A program made the translations under genes and the position numbers. Below, in pieces: positions 54,054-63,709 of a DNA stretch of 64,000 bases. The stretch is from positions 434,001-498,000 of the forward strand of contig CAVOPT010000007.1 in NCBI GenBank assembly GCA_963698165.1, in the 5' to 3' direction. This stretch comes from JAAYUJ01 sp963698165. Its GTDB lineage: Bacteria > Desulfobacterota > Syntrophobacteria > Syntrophobacterales > Syntrophobacteraceae. Each line of letters starts with the position of its first letter. The first letter of the stretch is position 1. The notes under the pieces were generated by a model. It did not search any database. It saw only the letters and a list, made by a program, of their open reading frames with translations, and was not told the origin of the DNA.

Positions 54054-57000
54054 CTACAGAGCACGAATCACCGCATTCACCTGCCTGTCCCTGAAGTGGG
54101 CCAGAGAGGCCGCTCCCGTGGGACACGCCACGTTGCACGCCCCACAGCCCGTACAGAGGGCCTTGTTGACGAAGGCATGCCTGTGTCCCCCCTCCGCGTC
54201 AATGACCTTGACGGCTTCAAACAGGCAGGCCTGTTCACACTCGCCGCAGGCACGACAGAGGTCGGGATTCACCTCGGTGACCATCCCCTCCGCCACGATT
54301 TCCTTTTGCGACAATATGGCCGCAGCTCGCGACACGGCGCCACGGGCCTGGGCAATTGATTCGTTGGCAAACTTGGGACCCTGGGCGAGACCGCACAGGA
54401 AGTATCCCGCCGTCGCAAAGTCCAGGGGCCGCAATTTCAGGTGGGCTTCCAGGAAGAACTCGTCCTGGTCCAGCGGCAGCCGCAGGACTTCACTGAGCTT
54501 CTTGCTCTCGGCCCGCGGACGTATCGCCGCACTCAGGACCAGCAGATCGGCATCCATGCGGAACAGGCGGTCCAACTGGGCATCGAAGATGGATACCCGC
54601 AGGTGATCACCACTGGCTTCCACCCCTGGCTTCTGCTCCAGCTCGAACCGGAAGAAGCGAACCCCTCGACGTCGCGCCTCCTGGTACTGGAGCTCCTTGA
54701 AACCGAAAGTCCTTATATCGCGGTAGAGAATGGAAACCTGCGCTTTGGGATTGAGCTCCTTCAGCTTGAGTCCGTTTTTCACCGCGGCAGTGCAGCAAAC
54801 ACGGCTGCAGTAGGAATGTTCCGGTTCCCGGGAACCCACGCACTGAATCATCACCACCCGGTTGAAGTCTCTCATCCGGCCGGGCTCCCGCTCAAGCATC
54901 TGCTCAAACTCTTTCTGGGTGACCACCCGCGGGTGTTTCCCATAGAGATACTCCGTTGGTTTATACTCTTCGCCCCCTGTCGCCACAATCACCACGCCGT
55001 GATTGACTTCCTCCTCCTTTCCGTCCACACGGATGGTGCTCGTGAAGTTGCCGCAACTGCCCACCGTGGTGAGCAACTCCGCATCCCTGAAGACCGTGAT
55101 GAGCGGTTCAGCTTCCACTTTCTTGATGAGGTCCTGGACATACTGGGCGGGGCGGGCCCCGTCCTCGGTGTAAAAGAGGGTCCTGGCGTTGCCGCCCAGT
55201 TCCGAGGTCTGCTCCACCAACACAGCGGGAAATCCCTGCTCCGCGATGGCGAGAGAGGCAGTCAGCCCGGCCAGGCCCCCTCCTACCACGAGCCCTCGCT
55301 GCACAACCTCGTAGGAGAAATCATGCAGTGGCTCCAGTAAACTGGCACGGGCGACCGCCATCCGCACGAGATCCTTCGCCTTCTCCGTCGCCGCCTGGGG
55401 TTCTTGCATGTGCACCCAGGAATCCTGCTCCCGGATGTTGGCCAGCTCGAAGAGATAGCCGTTGAGTCCCGCCTCGCGCAGAGTGCTCCGGAAGAGGGGC
55501 TCATGGGTCCTGGGAGTGCAGGAGGCGACGATGATCCGATTGAGGCGGTTCTCGTCTATGGCCCGCTTGATCTCTTTCTGCTGATCCGTGGAGCAGGTGA
55601 ACATGGCCCGGGTCGCAAAAGCCACATTGGGGAGGCTTCGGGCGTATTCGGTCACCGACTCCACATCGACCACGCCGGCGATGTTGATGCCGCAGTGGCA
55701 CACGAAGACACCGACCCGGGGCTTTTCGCCGGCAATGTCCCGCTCCTCGTAAACCGGGGGCGGGGTGATGAGGGTTCCCCGGGCTTCGGCGAGGAGGGCC
55801 GTTGCGCACGCCGCCGCGCTGCTTCCCTGTTGCACCGTATCCGGAATGTCCTTGGGACCCTGGGTGACACCACAGGCAAAGATCCCTTCCCTCGAGGTAG
55901 CCACGAGGTCCATGGGGTCCGTGTCGCAGAAGCCGTAGGAATTCAGGTCGAGACCCAGGCGCCCGGCGAGCTCCCTGGTGGAAGGATGGGCGCAGAGGCC
56001 GATGGAGAGGACCACCATGTCGAATTCTTCCTCCCGGATCTGGTTGCCGGAATCCGCATAGGTGATCATGAGATTGTCCTTTTCAGGCACCGGGACAACG
56101 CGGGAAACCATGGACCGCACGAACCGGACGCCGGTTTCGTCCCGGGCACGCTCGTAGAAGCGGTCGAAGCCTTTTCCCTGAGCACGCATGTCGATGTAAA
56201 AGATGGTGGTCTCGATGTCGTGCTCATGCTCCTTGGTGATCATGGCCTGCTTGGTGGCGTACATGCAGCAGACGTAGGAGCAGTAGTCCTGGCCGATGCT
56301 GCTGTCCCGGGAGCCGACACACTGGATCCACGCGATGCGCTGGGGCTTCTTTCCGTCCGAAAGCTTCTGAATGTGTCCCTGAAAGGGTCCGGCGGCCGAA
56401 AGGATACGCTCGTATTCCAGGCTTGTGACCACGTTGGGCCACAGTCCGTAGCCGTATTCGGGCTTGAGCCGTGCATCGAAAGGCTTGAAGCCCGGGGCCA
56501 TGACGACGGCCCCCGACTGGATCTCGTCCAACCGGGGAACCATGTCGTGCTCTATGGCGTTGGCAAGGCAGGCGTCGACGCACCGTTCGCATTCGCAGCA
56601 CACCATGCAGTCAAGGCACTTGCGGGCCTCGGCAAGGGCCTGCTCCTCGGTGAGGCCAAGCTCCACCTCCTTCAGGGTCTTGCGCCGCTCCGCCATGGAG
56701 ATCGTTGCCATGTGAGCCCGGGGAACCGGTTCCATCTCCTCGGGAACAGGCCGGAAGTTCTCCTGGGACTGTTCCGGCTTGACTCGCCCCGCAGCCAGGT
56801 CTTCCCCCTTCAGGTACCTGGAAATGGAAATGGCTGCTTCCCGACCGTGGGACACGGCTCCGATGGCCACCCACGGCCCGGCCTGCACATCACCGCCCGC
56901 GAATACCCCAGGCTGGCTGGTGGCGAACGTCACGGGGTCCGTCTCGATGGTCCCCCAACGGCTGAGATTCACCCCATTCCCATTCAAGAGGAAAGACGAG

Positions 57001-58481
57001 TCGGGGGATTGACCGATGGCGGGAATGACGAGGTCCGCCTCCACGGTGAACTGGGTTCCAGGAACAGGCACCGGGCGCCGTCTGCCCGAGGAATCCGGTT
57101 CACCCAGTTCCATCTTGATGCACTGGATGCCGGTGACCCGGTTCTCTCGCGTGAGCACCTGTTGTGGAGCGGTGAGGTAGCGGATTTCCACTCCCTCGGC
57201 CAGGGCGTCTTCCACCTCGTTTTCCCGGGCAGGCATCTCCTGGCGGGTGCGCCGGTAGAAGATGCTCACCTTCTCCGCGCCAAGGCGAAGGGCAACCCGG
57301 GCAGCGTCAATGGCCACATCGCCCCCACCCACGATGATCACCCGTCCCTTGACCCTGGTGAGCTCTCCCAGGTTGGCCCGGCGCAGGAAATCGACACCGT
57401 GGACCACCCCTTCGGCATCCTCGCCCGGAACATTCAACCGAAGGCTCTTGTGAGCTCCAATGGCGAGGTACACGGCCTTGTAGCCCTTGGAAAAGAGCTC
57501 GTCGACGGTGAAGTTCTCTCCCAGGGCGGAATTCAGATTGATCTCCACACCCAGGCGCGTGATGGCCCGGATCTCCTTGTCCAGGACCGCGGGGGGCAGG
57601 CGGTAGTCGGGAATTCCCACACGCAGCATGCCTCCGGCCACGGGCAGAGCCTCGAAAATGGTCACGCCGAAGCCCTCCATGGCCAGGAAATGGGCCGCCG
57701 TGAGTCCCGCTGGACCCGATCCGACGATGGCCACCCGCTCGTCCCTTTTGGTGATTTCAGGAATGGGCAGTTCTTCAATGTCCACCCGGTCGGCCACGAA
57801 ACGCTTGAGGGCACAGATGGAAACCGGAGAATCCACCTCGCCTCGCCTGCAGGCGGTTTCACAGCCGTGAGGGCAGATCCTTCCGATAACACCCGGGAGC
57901 GGCAGGGTCTTGAGGATGACCTCCATCGCCTCGACATAGCGTCCCTGGGCGATCAGCGCCACATAACCGTGGGCGTTGACCTGGTTCGGGCAGGCATTGG
58001 TGCAGGGGGACTTGTCAAGCTTGTCGATGGCAAAGGTGGAAGGAACCGCCTGAGGATAGTGGCGGAAGATGGCCTTGCGCTGATCCAATCCCAGGTTGAA
58101 ATCCGCGGAGACGTCAATGGGACAGACCTTTTCGCACTCCCCGCACCCGGTGCAGCGGTCCGCCAGAATGTAGCGGGGATGCTTCTTGACGGTCAAGGTG
58201 AAATTGCCCGGCTCCCCCTCGATCTTCTCCACCGACGTGCCGGTGAGGATCTCGATGTTGCGGTGGGTCGCAAGCTCCACAAGCTTCGGACCCATCATGC
58301 ACGAGGAGCAGTCGTTGGTCGGGAAGGTCTTGTCCAGCTGAGCCATGACCCCACCGACACTTGGCTGTTCTTCCACGAGGTACACCTTGAAACCCGAATT
58401 GGCGATGTCCAGTGCGGCCTGAATACCACCGATGCCTCCCCCGACAACAGTCACGGCACCTATCTTCTGCGTCTGTGGCAT
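54054..58481 (-). CDS. HdrA-NfnB-HdrA triple fusion flavoprotein
   Basis: A 1475-aa protein. Its first HdrA module (about residues 1-155, TNDCSSCMMGPKLVE, with Cys where the other HdrA has Sec) is interrupted at about 158-570 by an NfnB/GltD-like domain (ICPHGCETACRRGEVDSP, VAIVGSGPAGLTAAHFLA, IVGGGDVAIDAARVAL, VFAGGDV), which binds FAD and NAD(P)H. The HdrA part then resumes (about 620-900), and a second HdrA-like module follows (about 920-1475, VGVFVCHCGINIAGVVDVES and two C-terminal ferredoxin motifs). This gives one polypeptide with up to three flavins and many clusters. It sits between hdrB and mvhD-2. The likely role is flavin-based bifurcation linking NAD(P)H, ferredoxin and H2 or Hdr; this is inferred. 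Confidence 0.9.
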   Translation of the reverse strand: MPQTQKIGAVTVVGGGIGGIQAALDIANSGFKVYLVEEQPSVGGVMAQLDKTFPTNDCSSCMMGPKLVELATHRNIEILTGTSVEKIEGEPGNFTLTVKKHPRYILADRCTGCGECEKVCPIDVSADFNLGLDQRKAIFRHYPQAVPSTFAIDKLDKSPCTNACPNQVNAHGYVALIAQGRYVEAMEVILKTLPLPGVIGRICPHGCETACRRGEVDSPVSICALKRFVADRVDIEELPIPEITKRDERVAIVGSGPAGLTAAHFLAMEGFGVTIFEALPVAGGMLRVGIPDYRLPPAVLDKEIRAITRLGVEINLNSALGENFTVDELFSKGYKAVYLAIGAHKSLRLNVPGEDAEGVVHGVDFLRRANLGELTRVKGRVIIVGGGDVAIDAARVALRLGAEKVSIFYRRTRQEMPARENEVEDALAEGVEIRYLTAPQQVLTRENRVTGIQCIKMELGEPDSSGRRRPVPVPGTQFTVEADLVIPAIGQSPDSSFLLNGNGVNLSRWGTIETDPVTFATSQPGVFAGGDVQAGPWVAIGAVSHGREAAISISRYLKGEDLAAGRVKPEQSQENFRPVPEEMEPVPRAHMATISMAERRKTLKEVELGLTEEQALAEARKCLDCMVCCECERCVDACLANAIEHDMVPRLDEIQSGAVVMAPGFKPFDARLKPEYGYGLWPNVVTSLEYERILSAAGPFQGHIQKLSDGKKPQRIAWIQCVGSRDSSIGQDYCSYVCCMYATKQAMITKEHEHDIETTIFYIDMRAQGKGFDRFYERARDETGVRFVRSMVSRVVPVPEKDNLMITYADSGNQIREEEFDMVVLSIGLCAHPSTRELAGRLGLDLNSYGFCDTDPMDLVATSREGIFACGVTQGPKDIPDTVQQGSSAAACATALLAEARGTLITPPPVYEERDIAGEKPRVGVFVCHCGINIAGVVDVESVTEYARSLPNVAFATRAMFTCSTDQQKEIKRAIDENRLNRIIVASCTPRTHEPLFRSTLREAGLNGYLFELANIREQDSWVHMQEPQAATEKAKDLVRMAVARASLLEPLHDFSYEVVQRGLVVGGGLAGLTASLAIAEQGFPAVLVEQTSELGGNARTLFYTEDGARPAQYVQDLIKKVEAEPLITVFRDAELLTTVGSCGNFTSTIRVDGKEEEVNHGVVIVATGGEEYKPTEYLYGKHPRVVTQKEFEQMLEREPGRMRDFNRVVMIQCVGSREPEHSYCSRVCCTAAVKNGLKLKELNPKAQVSILYRDIRTFGFKELQYQEARRRGVRFFRFELEQKPGVEASGDHLRVSIFDAQLDRLFRMDADLLVLSAAIRPRAESKKLSEVLRLPLDQDEFFLEAHLKLRPLDFATAGYFLCGLAQGPKFANESIAQARGAVSRAAAILSQKEIVAEGMVTEVNPDLCRACGECEQACLFEAVKVIDAEGGHRHAFVNKALCTGCGACNVACPTGAASLAHFRDRQVNAVIRAL

Positions 58482-58538
58482 GATCTTGCTTCCTTGCTTA
58501 GACATGAGCAGTTCAACCTTTCCGCAGTGGCGTGGATG

Positions 58539-59399
58539 CTAACCCAGAAGCCCCTTTTTCCTCAGCAGCGGAGCCGGGTCCGCAAAGTGCCTCGAAAGCC
58601 ACGAGGGCACCTCGGGCAAATCACAGGCCAGACCGATGAGCTCCGTGAAGTACAGAATGGGCGGGGCAAATCTTTTTCCCCATTGCGCCTCGATTTTGTC
58701 CTGGTACATGTCGAGGTTGGACTGGCACATTTGGCAGGAGACCACGACAGCCTCGGCGCCCACGCGGTTGGCCATGTCGTAGAGCTTTCCGACCAGGCGG
58801 TATCCCATTTCCGGCTGGGAAATCATGAGGCTCGCCCCGCAACAGTCCGTCTTGTAAGGCCAGGAAAGAGGCGAGGCTCCCAGGGCCTTGACGATGCGGT
58901 CCATGCTCTGCGGGTTTTCCTGATCCGTCGCGCCGGTGATGTGTGGCGGTCTGCTCGCCATGCATCCATAGTAGCAGACGACCTTCAGGTCCTTCAGGGG
59001 CTTTTTGACGCTCGCCTTGAGCTTCTTGACCATTTCATCTGTTGCGAAAAAGTTGGCGAGATCCCAGATCTTGGGAGGCGACCCATCGAGGCGGATGTCG
59101 TAGCGGTGCCGCTCCTCCCCTTCCAGGGCCCAGGCAGCCGCTTTCAGCCTGTTGAAGCAAAGGGGACAAGGCACCAGCATGTCTCCATTGGGAATGCCTG
59201 TGGCCAGCCTAAGATTGCGGGCGGCAAGCTCGACACTCGCCTTGTGATCCACACTGTGGGCGGCAGTTGCGCCGCAGCAGTTCCAGTCGGGCACTTCCTC
59301 CAGCTCGATGCCGAAGGAATCGCAGATCCCATGGATGGAGTCCGCATAATCGCGAGCCGTGCCTTCAAGGGAACAACCTGGGTAGTAGGTGACCTTCAT
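58539..59399 (-). CDS. hdrB: heterodisulfide reductase subunit B (HdrB-like)
   Basis: A 286-aa protein with two CCG-type cysteine groups (DWNCCGATAAHS with CPLCFNR, and KTDCCGASLM with SCQMCQSN), which hold the noncubane [4Fe-4S] clusters in HdrB. The N-terminus MKVTYYPGCSLEGTARDYAD is the HdrB start pattern. The ATG at 59399 overlaps the end of hdrC by four bases; a longer frame to 59531 runs inside hdrC and is not used. It should reduce the physiological acceptor, which is unknown in this organism. Confidence 0.92.
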   Translation of the reverse strand: MKVTYYPGCSLEGTARDYADSIHGICDSFGIELEEVPDWNCCGATAAHSVDHKASVELAARNLRLATGIPNGDMLVPCPLCFNRLKAAAWALEGEERHRYDIRLDGSPPKIWDLANFFATDEMVKKLKASVKKPLKDLKVVCYYGCMASRPPHITGATDQENPQSMDRIVKALGASPLSWPYKTDCCGASLMISQPEMGYRLVGKLYDMANRVGAEAVVVSCQMCQSNLDMYQDKIEAQWGKRFAPPILYFTELIGLACDLPEVPSWLSRHFADPAPLLRKKGLLG

Positions 59400-59983
59400 G
59401 ACAAGATTCCCCTTTTCTTCGAAGGCCGAAGGATTGATCGGATTTCGTCTTTCCCCTGAATGGATTTCGGAACGAGGGCAAGCCGTTTCTTGCGAAAGAG
59501 CCGCCATCCCATTTTGGCTTCGTCGCGCCACGTTCCCTTGCTGATCTTGTTCCGCAGCTGGCCGCTTCGCAGCATGAAAACAGGAACCAGCGTCCCCTCG
59601 AAAACGCGACCTCCCTGCCGCACGTTGTCCAAAAAGGTCTGGTGAAGAGCCAGGATCTGGGGCACGGGCGAAGAGATTCCCTCCCGAACCGCCAGCTCCT
59701 TGAAGTAGTCCATGACCTCGGCGATGCGAATCCCGTTGGGACAGCGGGTCGTGCAGGTCTCACAGGATGCGCAGACCCAGATGGTCCGCGACCTCAATAC
59801 TTCGTCTTTCAGTCCGAGTAGGGCGTACCGGATGACCTGATCCGGATAGAGATCCATGGCAAAGGTGGTGGGGCACCCGCTGGTGCATTTGCGGCATTGG
59901 AAGCACTCCGACGCGTGGAAAGGCCCGGCAGCCTCCATCTGATCAAGAAAGGAATAGTCAGGAACGGAACCGGTTGGGTGCAT
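59396..59983 (-). CDS. hdrC: heterodisulfide reductase subunit C (HdrC-like)
   Basis: A 195-aa protein with two [4Fe-4S] motifs, CFQCRKCTSGCP and CASCETCTTRCP, which pass electrons from HdrA to HdrB. The C-terminal 80 residues are basic and helical. It is the first gene of the cluster; GGAGG lies ten bases before the ATG. The operon promoter must lie upstream in 59984-60888. Confidence 0.92.
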   Translation of the reverse strand: MHPTGSVPDYSFLDQMEAAGPFHASECFQCRKCTSGCPTTFAMDLYPDQVIRYALLGLKDEVLRSRTIWVCASCETCTTRCPNGIRIAEVMDYFKELAVREGISSPVPQILALHQTFLDNVRQGGRVFEGTLVPVFMLRSGQLRNKISKGTWRDEAKMGWRLFRKKRLALVPKSIQGKDEIRSILRPSKKRGILS

Positions 59984-60888
59984 GCGCTCAATGCCTCCTG
60001 AGAGGGATTCATATGTACGGTGGACGGTCAGCTCATCGAGGACTCACTCCTCCACCAACCAAAAAAAAACGGATCCACTGGAGAATCAGTGTTCCGCCTT
60101 GACAGTCCGCAACGCAAACCTCCCGAGACGAGGAAAAGGTTTGTTTGAAACCAAAACTCATGAGGGCGAGGACTTCGAGGAAACCGGATCACAGCATCAC
60201 CACAGCAAGAGAACTCATCATCGAACGGTGAGAGAGGCAACAGGCCGACGCAACAGCTGCAGACTGCCCGGAATCCACAAAAAACTTCATTCGGTTTGGG
60301 TGGGACCCACCTTTCCCGTCCAATGACGAGAGCAGGTGCCGTCGAGTTTTAATTATCACGGCCACAACGGGAAAGCAAACCCTTTTTTGTGTATTTTTTC
60401 TCATTCATTTCCGGTCCTCACTCCAGGCCGGCGCAGGTTATCTCGTGGGATATTTTCCATTATTATTGCTATTTCATGCGCTTGAAAAAAGGTTCGGAAT
60501 AGAATCCTCTTGCGTATCATCCGTGCTTGTTGGCGTGATCATCCCGCGTTTCGTGAGATAAAACGCAAAGCCCGGGCCCAAAGCATGAGAGCGTCATGGC
60601 GAGGGTCTCCCCATGGCGTGCCTGGTCACAAGGACCTTGGCGCCGCCGCCGTTTCATCCATTATGGTCGCCGGCCCAGCGCAGCACTCTCACTCCTGGTT
60701 GGATTCAATCGAGTCGAGGAATTCTGTATGTCCTCATAGAAATCGTATATAGAGAGGTTGACGGACCATGTCCCGGCCGGGAAGCGCTCTCGAACCGTTC
60801 ACGCCATTCAGGTGAAACCGCCGAACCGCGGTCGAGGGTGCCCTGCCGGGCAGCGGGCAGACCATATTCAGCAGAGGATTTCTCATCC
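59984..60888. other. 905-bp divergent intergenic region
   Basis: It separates the Hdr-Mvh operon (minus) from der (plus) and must hold both promoters. The 60340-60480 part is AT-rich. Plus-strand frames continuing upstream of der have no domain signal and are left out. No gene is supported. Confidence 0.5.
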
Positions 60889-62220
60889 ATGGCTCTTGTT
60901 GCTATCGTCGGCAGGCCCAATGTTGGCAAATCCGCCCTGTTCAACAGGCTGAGCAGGAGGAACCAGGCCATCATCTTCGATTCCCCCGGTGTCACGCGGG
61001 ATCGCAATTACGCTCAAGTTGCCTGGGATGACAAGTCCTTCACCCTGGTGGATACGGGGGGCTTCATCAGTGCGGAGGGCTCGGCCATTGAGGATGACAT
61101 GCGGGAACAAATCCTCACGGCCCTCGAGGAATCGGACATCATCCTGTTCGTGATGGATGCCAGGTCCGGACTGGGGCCGGAAGACCTGCATCTCGCAACG
61201 GTGCTGCGAAAGACCCACAAGCCCATCTTCTGCGCCGTGAACAAGGTCGACGGCCCAGAGCAAAACCGGCTCACTTCCGAATTCTATGAGACGGGCTTCG
61301 ACCGGATCTACCCTGTCAGCGCAGCCCACGGGTACGGAATCGATGATCTCATGACCGACCTCGCGGAAACGATACCCGCTTCACCCGAAGAAGAAGAGGA
61401 AGAAGCGGGTGCCAAGGAAATTCGCCTATCGGTCGTCGGGCGGCCCAATGTGGGCAAGTCCACCCTGGTCAACCGGGTCCTGGGGTCGCCCCGTGTCATC
61501 GTGAGCCCCATTCCCGGCACGACCCGGGACCCCGTGGACACGGCTCTCACCCGGGAAGGTCAGAAGTATGTGCTCATCGACACGGCGGGCATCCGGCGCA
61601 AGGGAAGGACGAAGGAAGCCCTCGAGAAGCTGAGCGTCCTCAGAGCCCTGCAAAGCATCGAGAGGAGCCACGTGGCTCTGCTGGTCCTGGATGCTGCGGA
61701 AGGGATCACGGATCAGGACATGCACATCGCCGGATACATCCAGGAGCGGCACAGGGCGTGCATCATCGGTGTGAACAAGTGGGACTCTATCGAAAACGAC
61801 ATGAAGGTCATGAAGTCCTTCAGGGACGAGGTGCGGTTGGGGTTTCGCTTTTTCCCCTTTGCCCCGATCCTGACCTTTTCGGCCCTCTCTGGAAAGCGGG
61901 TTTCCAGGATACTGCCCATGGCGGTCGAGGTTTTCCAGCAGTATGATCACCGGGTGACGACGGGAATCGTCAACCGGGCTCTGGAGGAAACCGTGCGACG
62001 CCATGAGCCGCCCCAGGTTCGAGGGAGGCCCCTGAAATTTTACTACGCCACCCAGACCTCGACGCGGCCCCCAACCTTCGTGCTCTTTTGCAACTACCCC
62101 GATGCGATCCATTTTTCCTACGAACGCTATTTGATCAATCAGTTCCGGGAAGCCTTCCAGCTGGACAAGACGCCCATCCGCCTCCTCTTTCGCGCAAGGC
62201 AGCGGAAAAGCAGGGAATGA
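60889..62220 (+). CDS. der: ribosome assembly GTPase Der (EngA)
   Basis: A 443-aa protein with two tandem GTPase domains and a C-terminal KH-like domain. G1 motifs are GRPNVGKSALF and GRPNVGKSTLV; G3 motifs DTGG and DTAG; G4 motifs NKVD and NKWD. The acidic linker SPEEEEEEAG joins the two G domains. Der acts in 50S subunit assembly. The ATG at 60889 (MALVAIVGRPNVGKS) has AGAGGA upstream; the frame is open for 92 more codons that are not used. Confidence 0.96.
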   Translation: MALVAIVGRPNVGKSALFNRLSRRNQAIIFDSPGVTRDRNYAQVAWDDKSFTLVDTGGFISAEGSAIEDDMREQILTALEESDIILFVMDARSGLGPEDLHLATVLRKTHKPIFCAVNKVDGPEQNRLTSEFYETGFDRIYPVSAAHGYGIDDLMTDLAETIPASPEEEEEEAGAKEIRLSVVGRPNVGKSTLVNRVLGSPRVIVSPIPGTTRDPVDTALTREGQKYVLIDTAGIRRKGRTKEALEKLSVLRALQSIERSHVALLVLDAAEGITDQDMHIAGYIQERHRACIIGVNKWDSIENDMKVMKSFRDEVRLGFRFFPFAPILTFSALSGKRVSRILPMAVEVFQQYDHRVTTGIVNRALEETVRRHEPPQVRGRPLKFYYATQTSTRPPTFVLFCNYPDAIHFSYERYLINQFREAFQLDKTPIRLLFRARQRKSRE

Positions 62221-62299
62221 TACCCATCGGGAAGCGGTGGGGTTGGGCGGCAACCGCAGTGCCAAGATAATTCACTGCGAAATAGAAGAGGAGGGGCAC

Positions 62300-62545
62300 A
62301 TGGATTTCGACACCTTTTTCAGGAAATGCCAGGAAGAGAGCACCGTGAGCGATTTTGAATCCTACCTTGCATACTGCGTCCTGGAAAAAGGAGGCATCAA
62401 CAAGAGGGATCTGAAGGTGGAGGAGTACAGCCTCATGCGGGATAGAGCCTTCGAGGGACGCGACGAGGAAGCGGCCAAAACCCTTTATGCGGCATCGGGG
62501 GCCGCAACCTGGAACGAGGGTGAGTGGGAAGGAGCTCTCCGGTGA
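62300..62545 (+). CDS. small protein of unknown function
   Basis: An 81-aa frame starting MDFDTFFRKCQEESTVSDFE, acidic and probably helical. It has a good GAGGAGGGGCAC ribosome-binding site and lies 80 bp after der on the same strand, so it is likely co-transcribed. I recognise no family. Confidence 0.6.
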   Translation: MDFDTFFRKCQEESTVSDFESYLAYCVLEKGGINKRDLKVEEYSLMRDRAFEGRDEEAAKTLYAASGAATWNEGEWEGALR

Positions 62546-62738
62546 GGCTGAAGGCTCAACACAATAAAGTGGCCGATAAGGCGGCCGTCATTCCAGGCTT
62601 GACCCGGATTCCAGGAAAAGTCTCTGGATGCCGGCGCCCGCCCCGGACCCCGATCCGGGGTTCGCCGGCAGGATGGGTGTAAGATGGACACCTTTTTACG
62701 TGGATCTGTACTCAGCGATGTCAGCTCACCAGAACTTT

Positions 62739-63692
62739 TCACCGCTGGGGAGGCTCACCCTCATCAAAATTGATCCTCTCGAGTTCCACGACCAAAGGCC
62801 TTTTCATCACCTGAGTCTGGATGGACCCGATGTATTCCCCCACGACGCCCAGGAAGAGCAGTTGCACCGATGAAAAAAAGAAGAGACCGATGACGATGGG
62901 GGCGATGCCGAGGGAAAAGCTGTTCCAGTAGATGAGCTTGTAAATCAAATACGCGAAGGCAACCAGCAGGCTGATGGCGGCAACTCCGAAACCGAACATG
63001 GTGGCCAGCCGCAGGGGCACTTTTGAATGGCTGGTGATGCCGAGCATGGCGACATCGTAGAGCCTGTAGAAGTTGGCGCTCGTGATGCCGCGTTCCCTCT
63101 TGGGCTGGGTGTATTCCATTCTCGCCATGGGAAATCCCAGCTCCGGGATGAGGCCCCGGAAATACGGGTACGGATCGTCTATTCGTCTCAGTATTTCAAC
63201 CACCTGCCTGTCATACAGACCAAACCCCGTGTAGTTCTTGATGAGCTCCACCTCGGAAAGTCTACTGACCAGGTTGTAGTAAGCTTTCCTGATGGCGAAC
63301 ATGAGAGGCGATTCCTTGCTCTGGGTCTTGACACCGATGACCACCCTGTACCCTTCCTCCCATTTCCTGATGAATTCCGCAATCATGGAGGGAGGGTCCT
63401 GGAGGTCGGCGGCGAGGAGGACCGTCGCATCTCCCGTGGACTGGAGCAGCGCATAATATGGAGAACGGATCCATCCGAAATTTCGAGCGTTCACAATGAT
63501 TTTGACATTGCCGTCCCGGGCGGCGATTTCCTTCAGGATGGGGACCGTCTTGTCCTGGGAGGCATTGTCGATGAAGATGTGCTCGTATTCATAACTCCCC
63601 AGCCTCTGTAAAACCTCCTTGACCTGCCTGTAGGCTTCAGCAACGTTTGCTTCCTCGTTGAAACAGGGGGTGACGACACTGATGCGTTTCAT
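62739..63692 (-). CDS. family 2 glycosyltransferase, polyprenyl-phosphate sugar transferase type
   Basis: A 317-aa GT2 enzyme resembling dolichyl/undecaprenyl-phosphate glycosyltransferases (GtrB/DPMS type). The GT-A domain has VTPCFNEEANV, IDNASQDKT and a LAADLQDPP acceptor/metal motif; two C-terminal transmembrane helices lie near residues 230-255 and 268-290. It should load a sugar onto undecaprenyl phosphate for O-antigen or exopolysaccharide. AAGGAA precedes the ATG. It is 17 bp downstream of the transketolase-like gene, suggesting a sugar-biosynthesis operon. Confidence 0.87.
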   Translation of the reverse strand: MKRISVVTPCFNEEANVAEAYRQVKEVLQRLGSYEYEHIFIDNASQDKTVPILKEIAARDGNVKIIVNARNFGWIRSPYYALLQSTGDATVLLAADLQDPPSMIAEFIRKWEEGYRVVIGVKTQSKESPLMFAIRKAYYNLVSRLSEVELIKNYTGFGLYDRQVVEILRRIDDPYPYFRGLIPELGFPMARMEYTQPKRERGITSANFYRLYDVAMLGITSHSKVPLRLATMFGFGVAAISLLVAFAYLIYKLIYWNSFSLGIAPIVIGLFFFSSVQLLFLGVVGEYIGSIQTQVMKRPLVVELERINFDEGEPPQR

Positions 63693-63709
63693 GATGTTCC
63701 TTCAAGGTT

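Noticed and set aside
55404..59459. Plus-strand open frame of 1351 codons antisense to the HdrA fusion and hdrB
   Set aside because: It is an exact antisense shadow created by high GC at the third codon position; it has no domain, ribosome-binding site or sensible composition.
59460..59531. Extended hdrB start at 59531
   Set aside because: It would overlap hdrC by about 130 bases; the ATGA overlap at 59396-59399 is the natural coupled start and gives the standard HdrB N-terminus.
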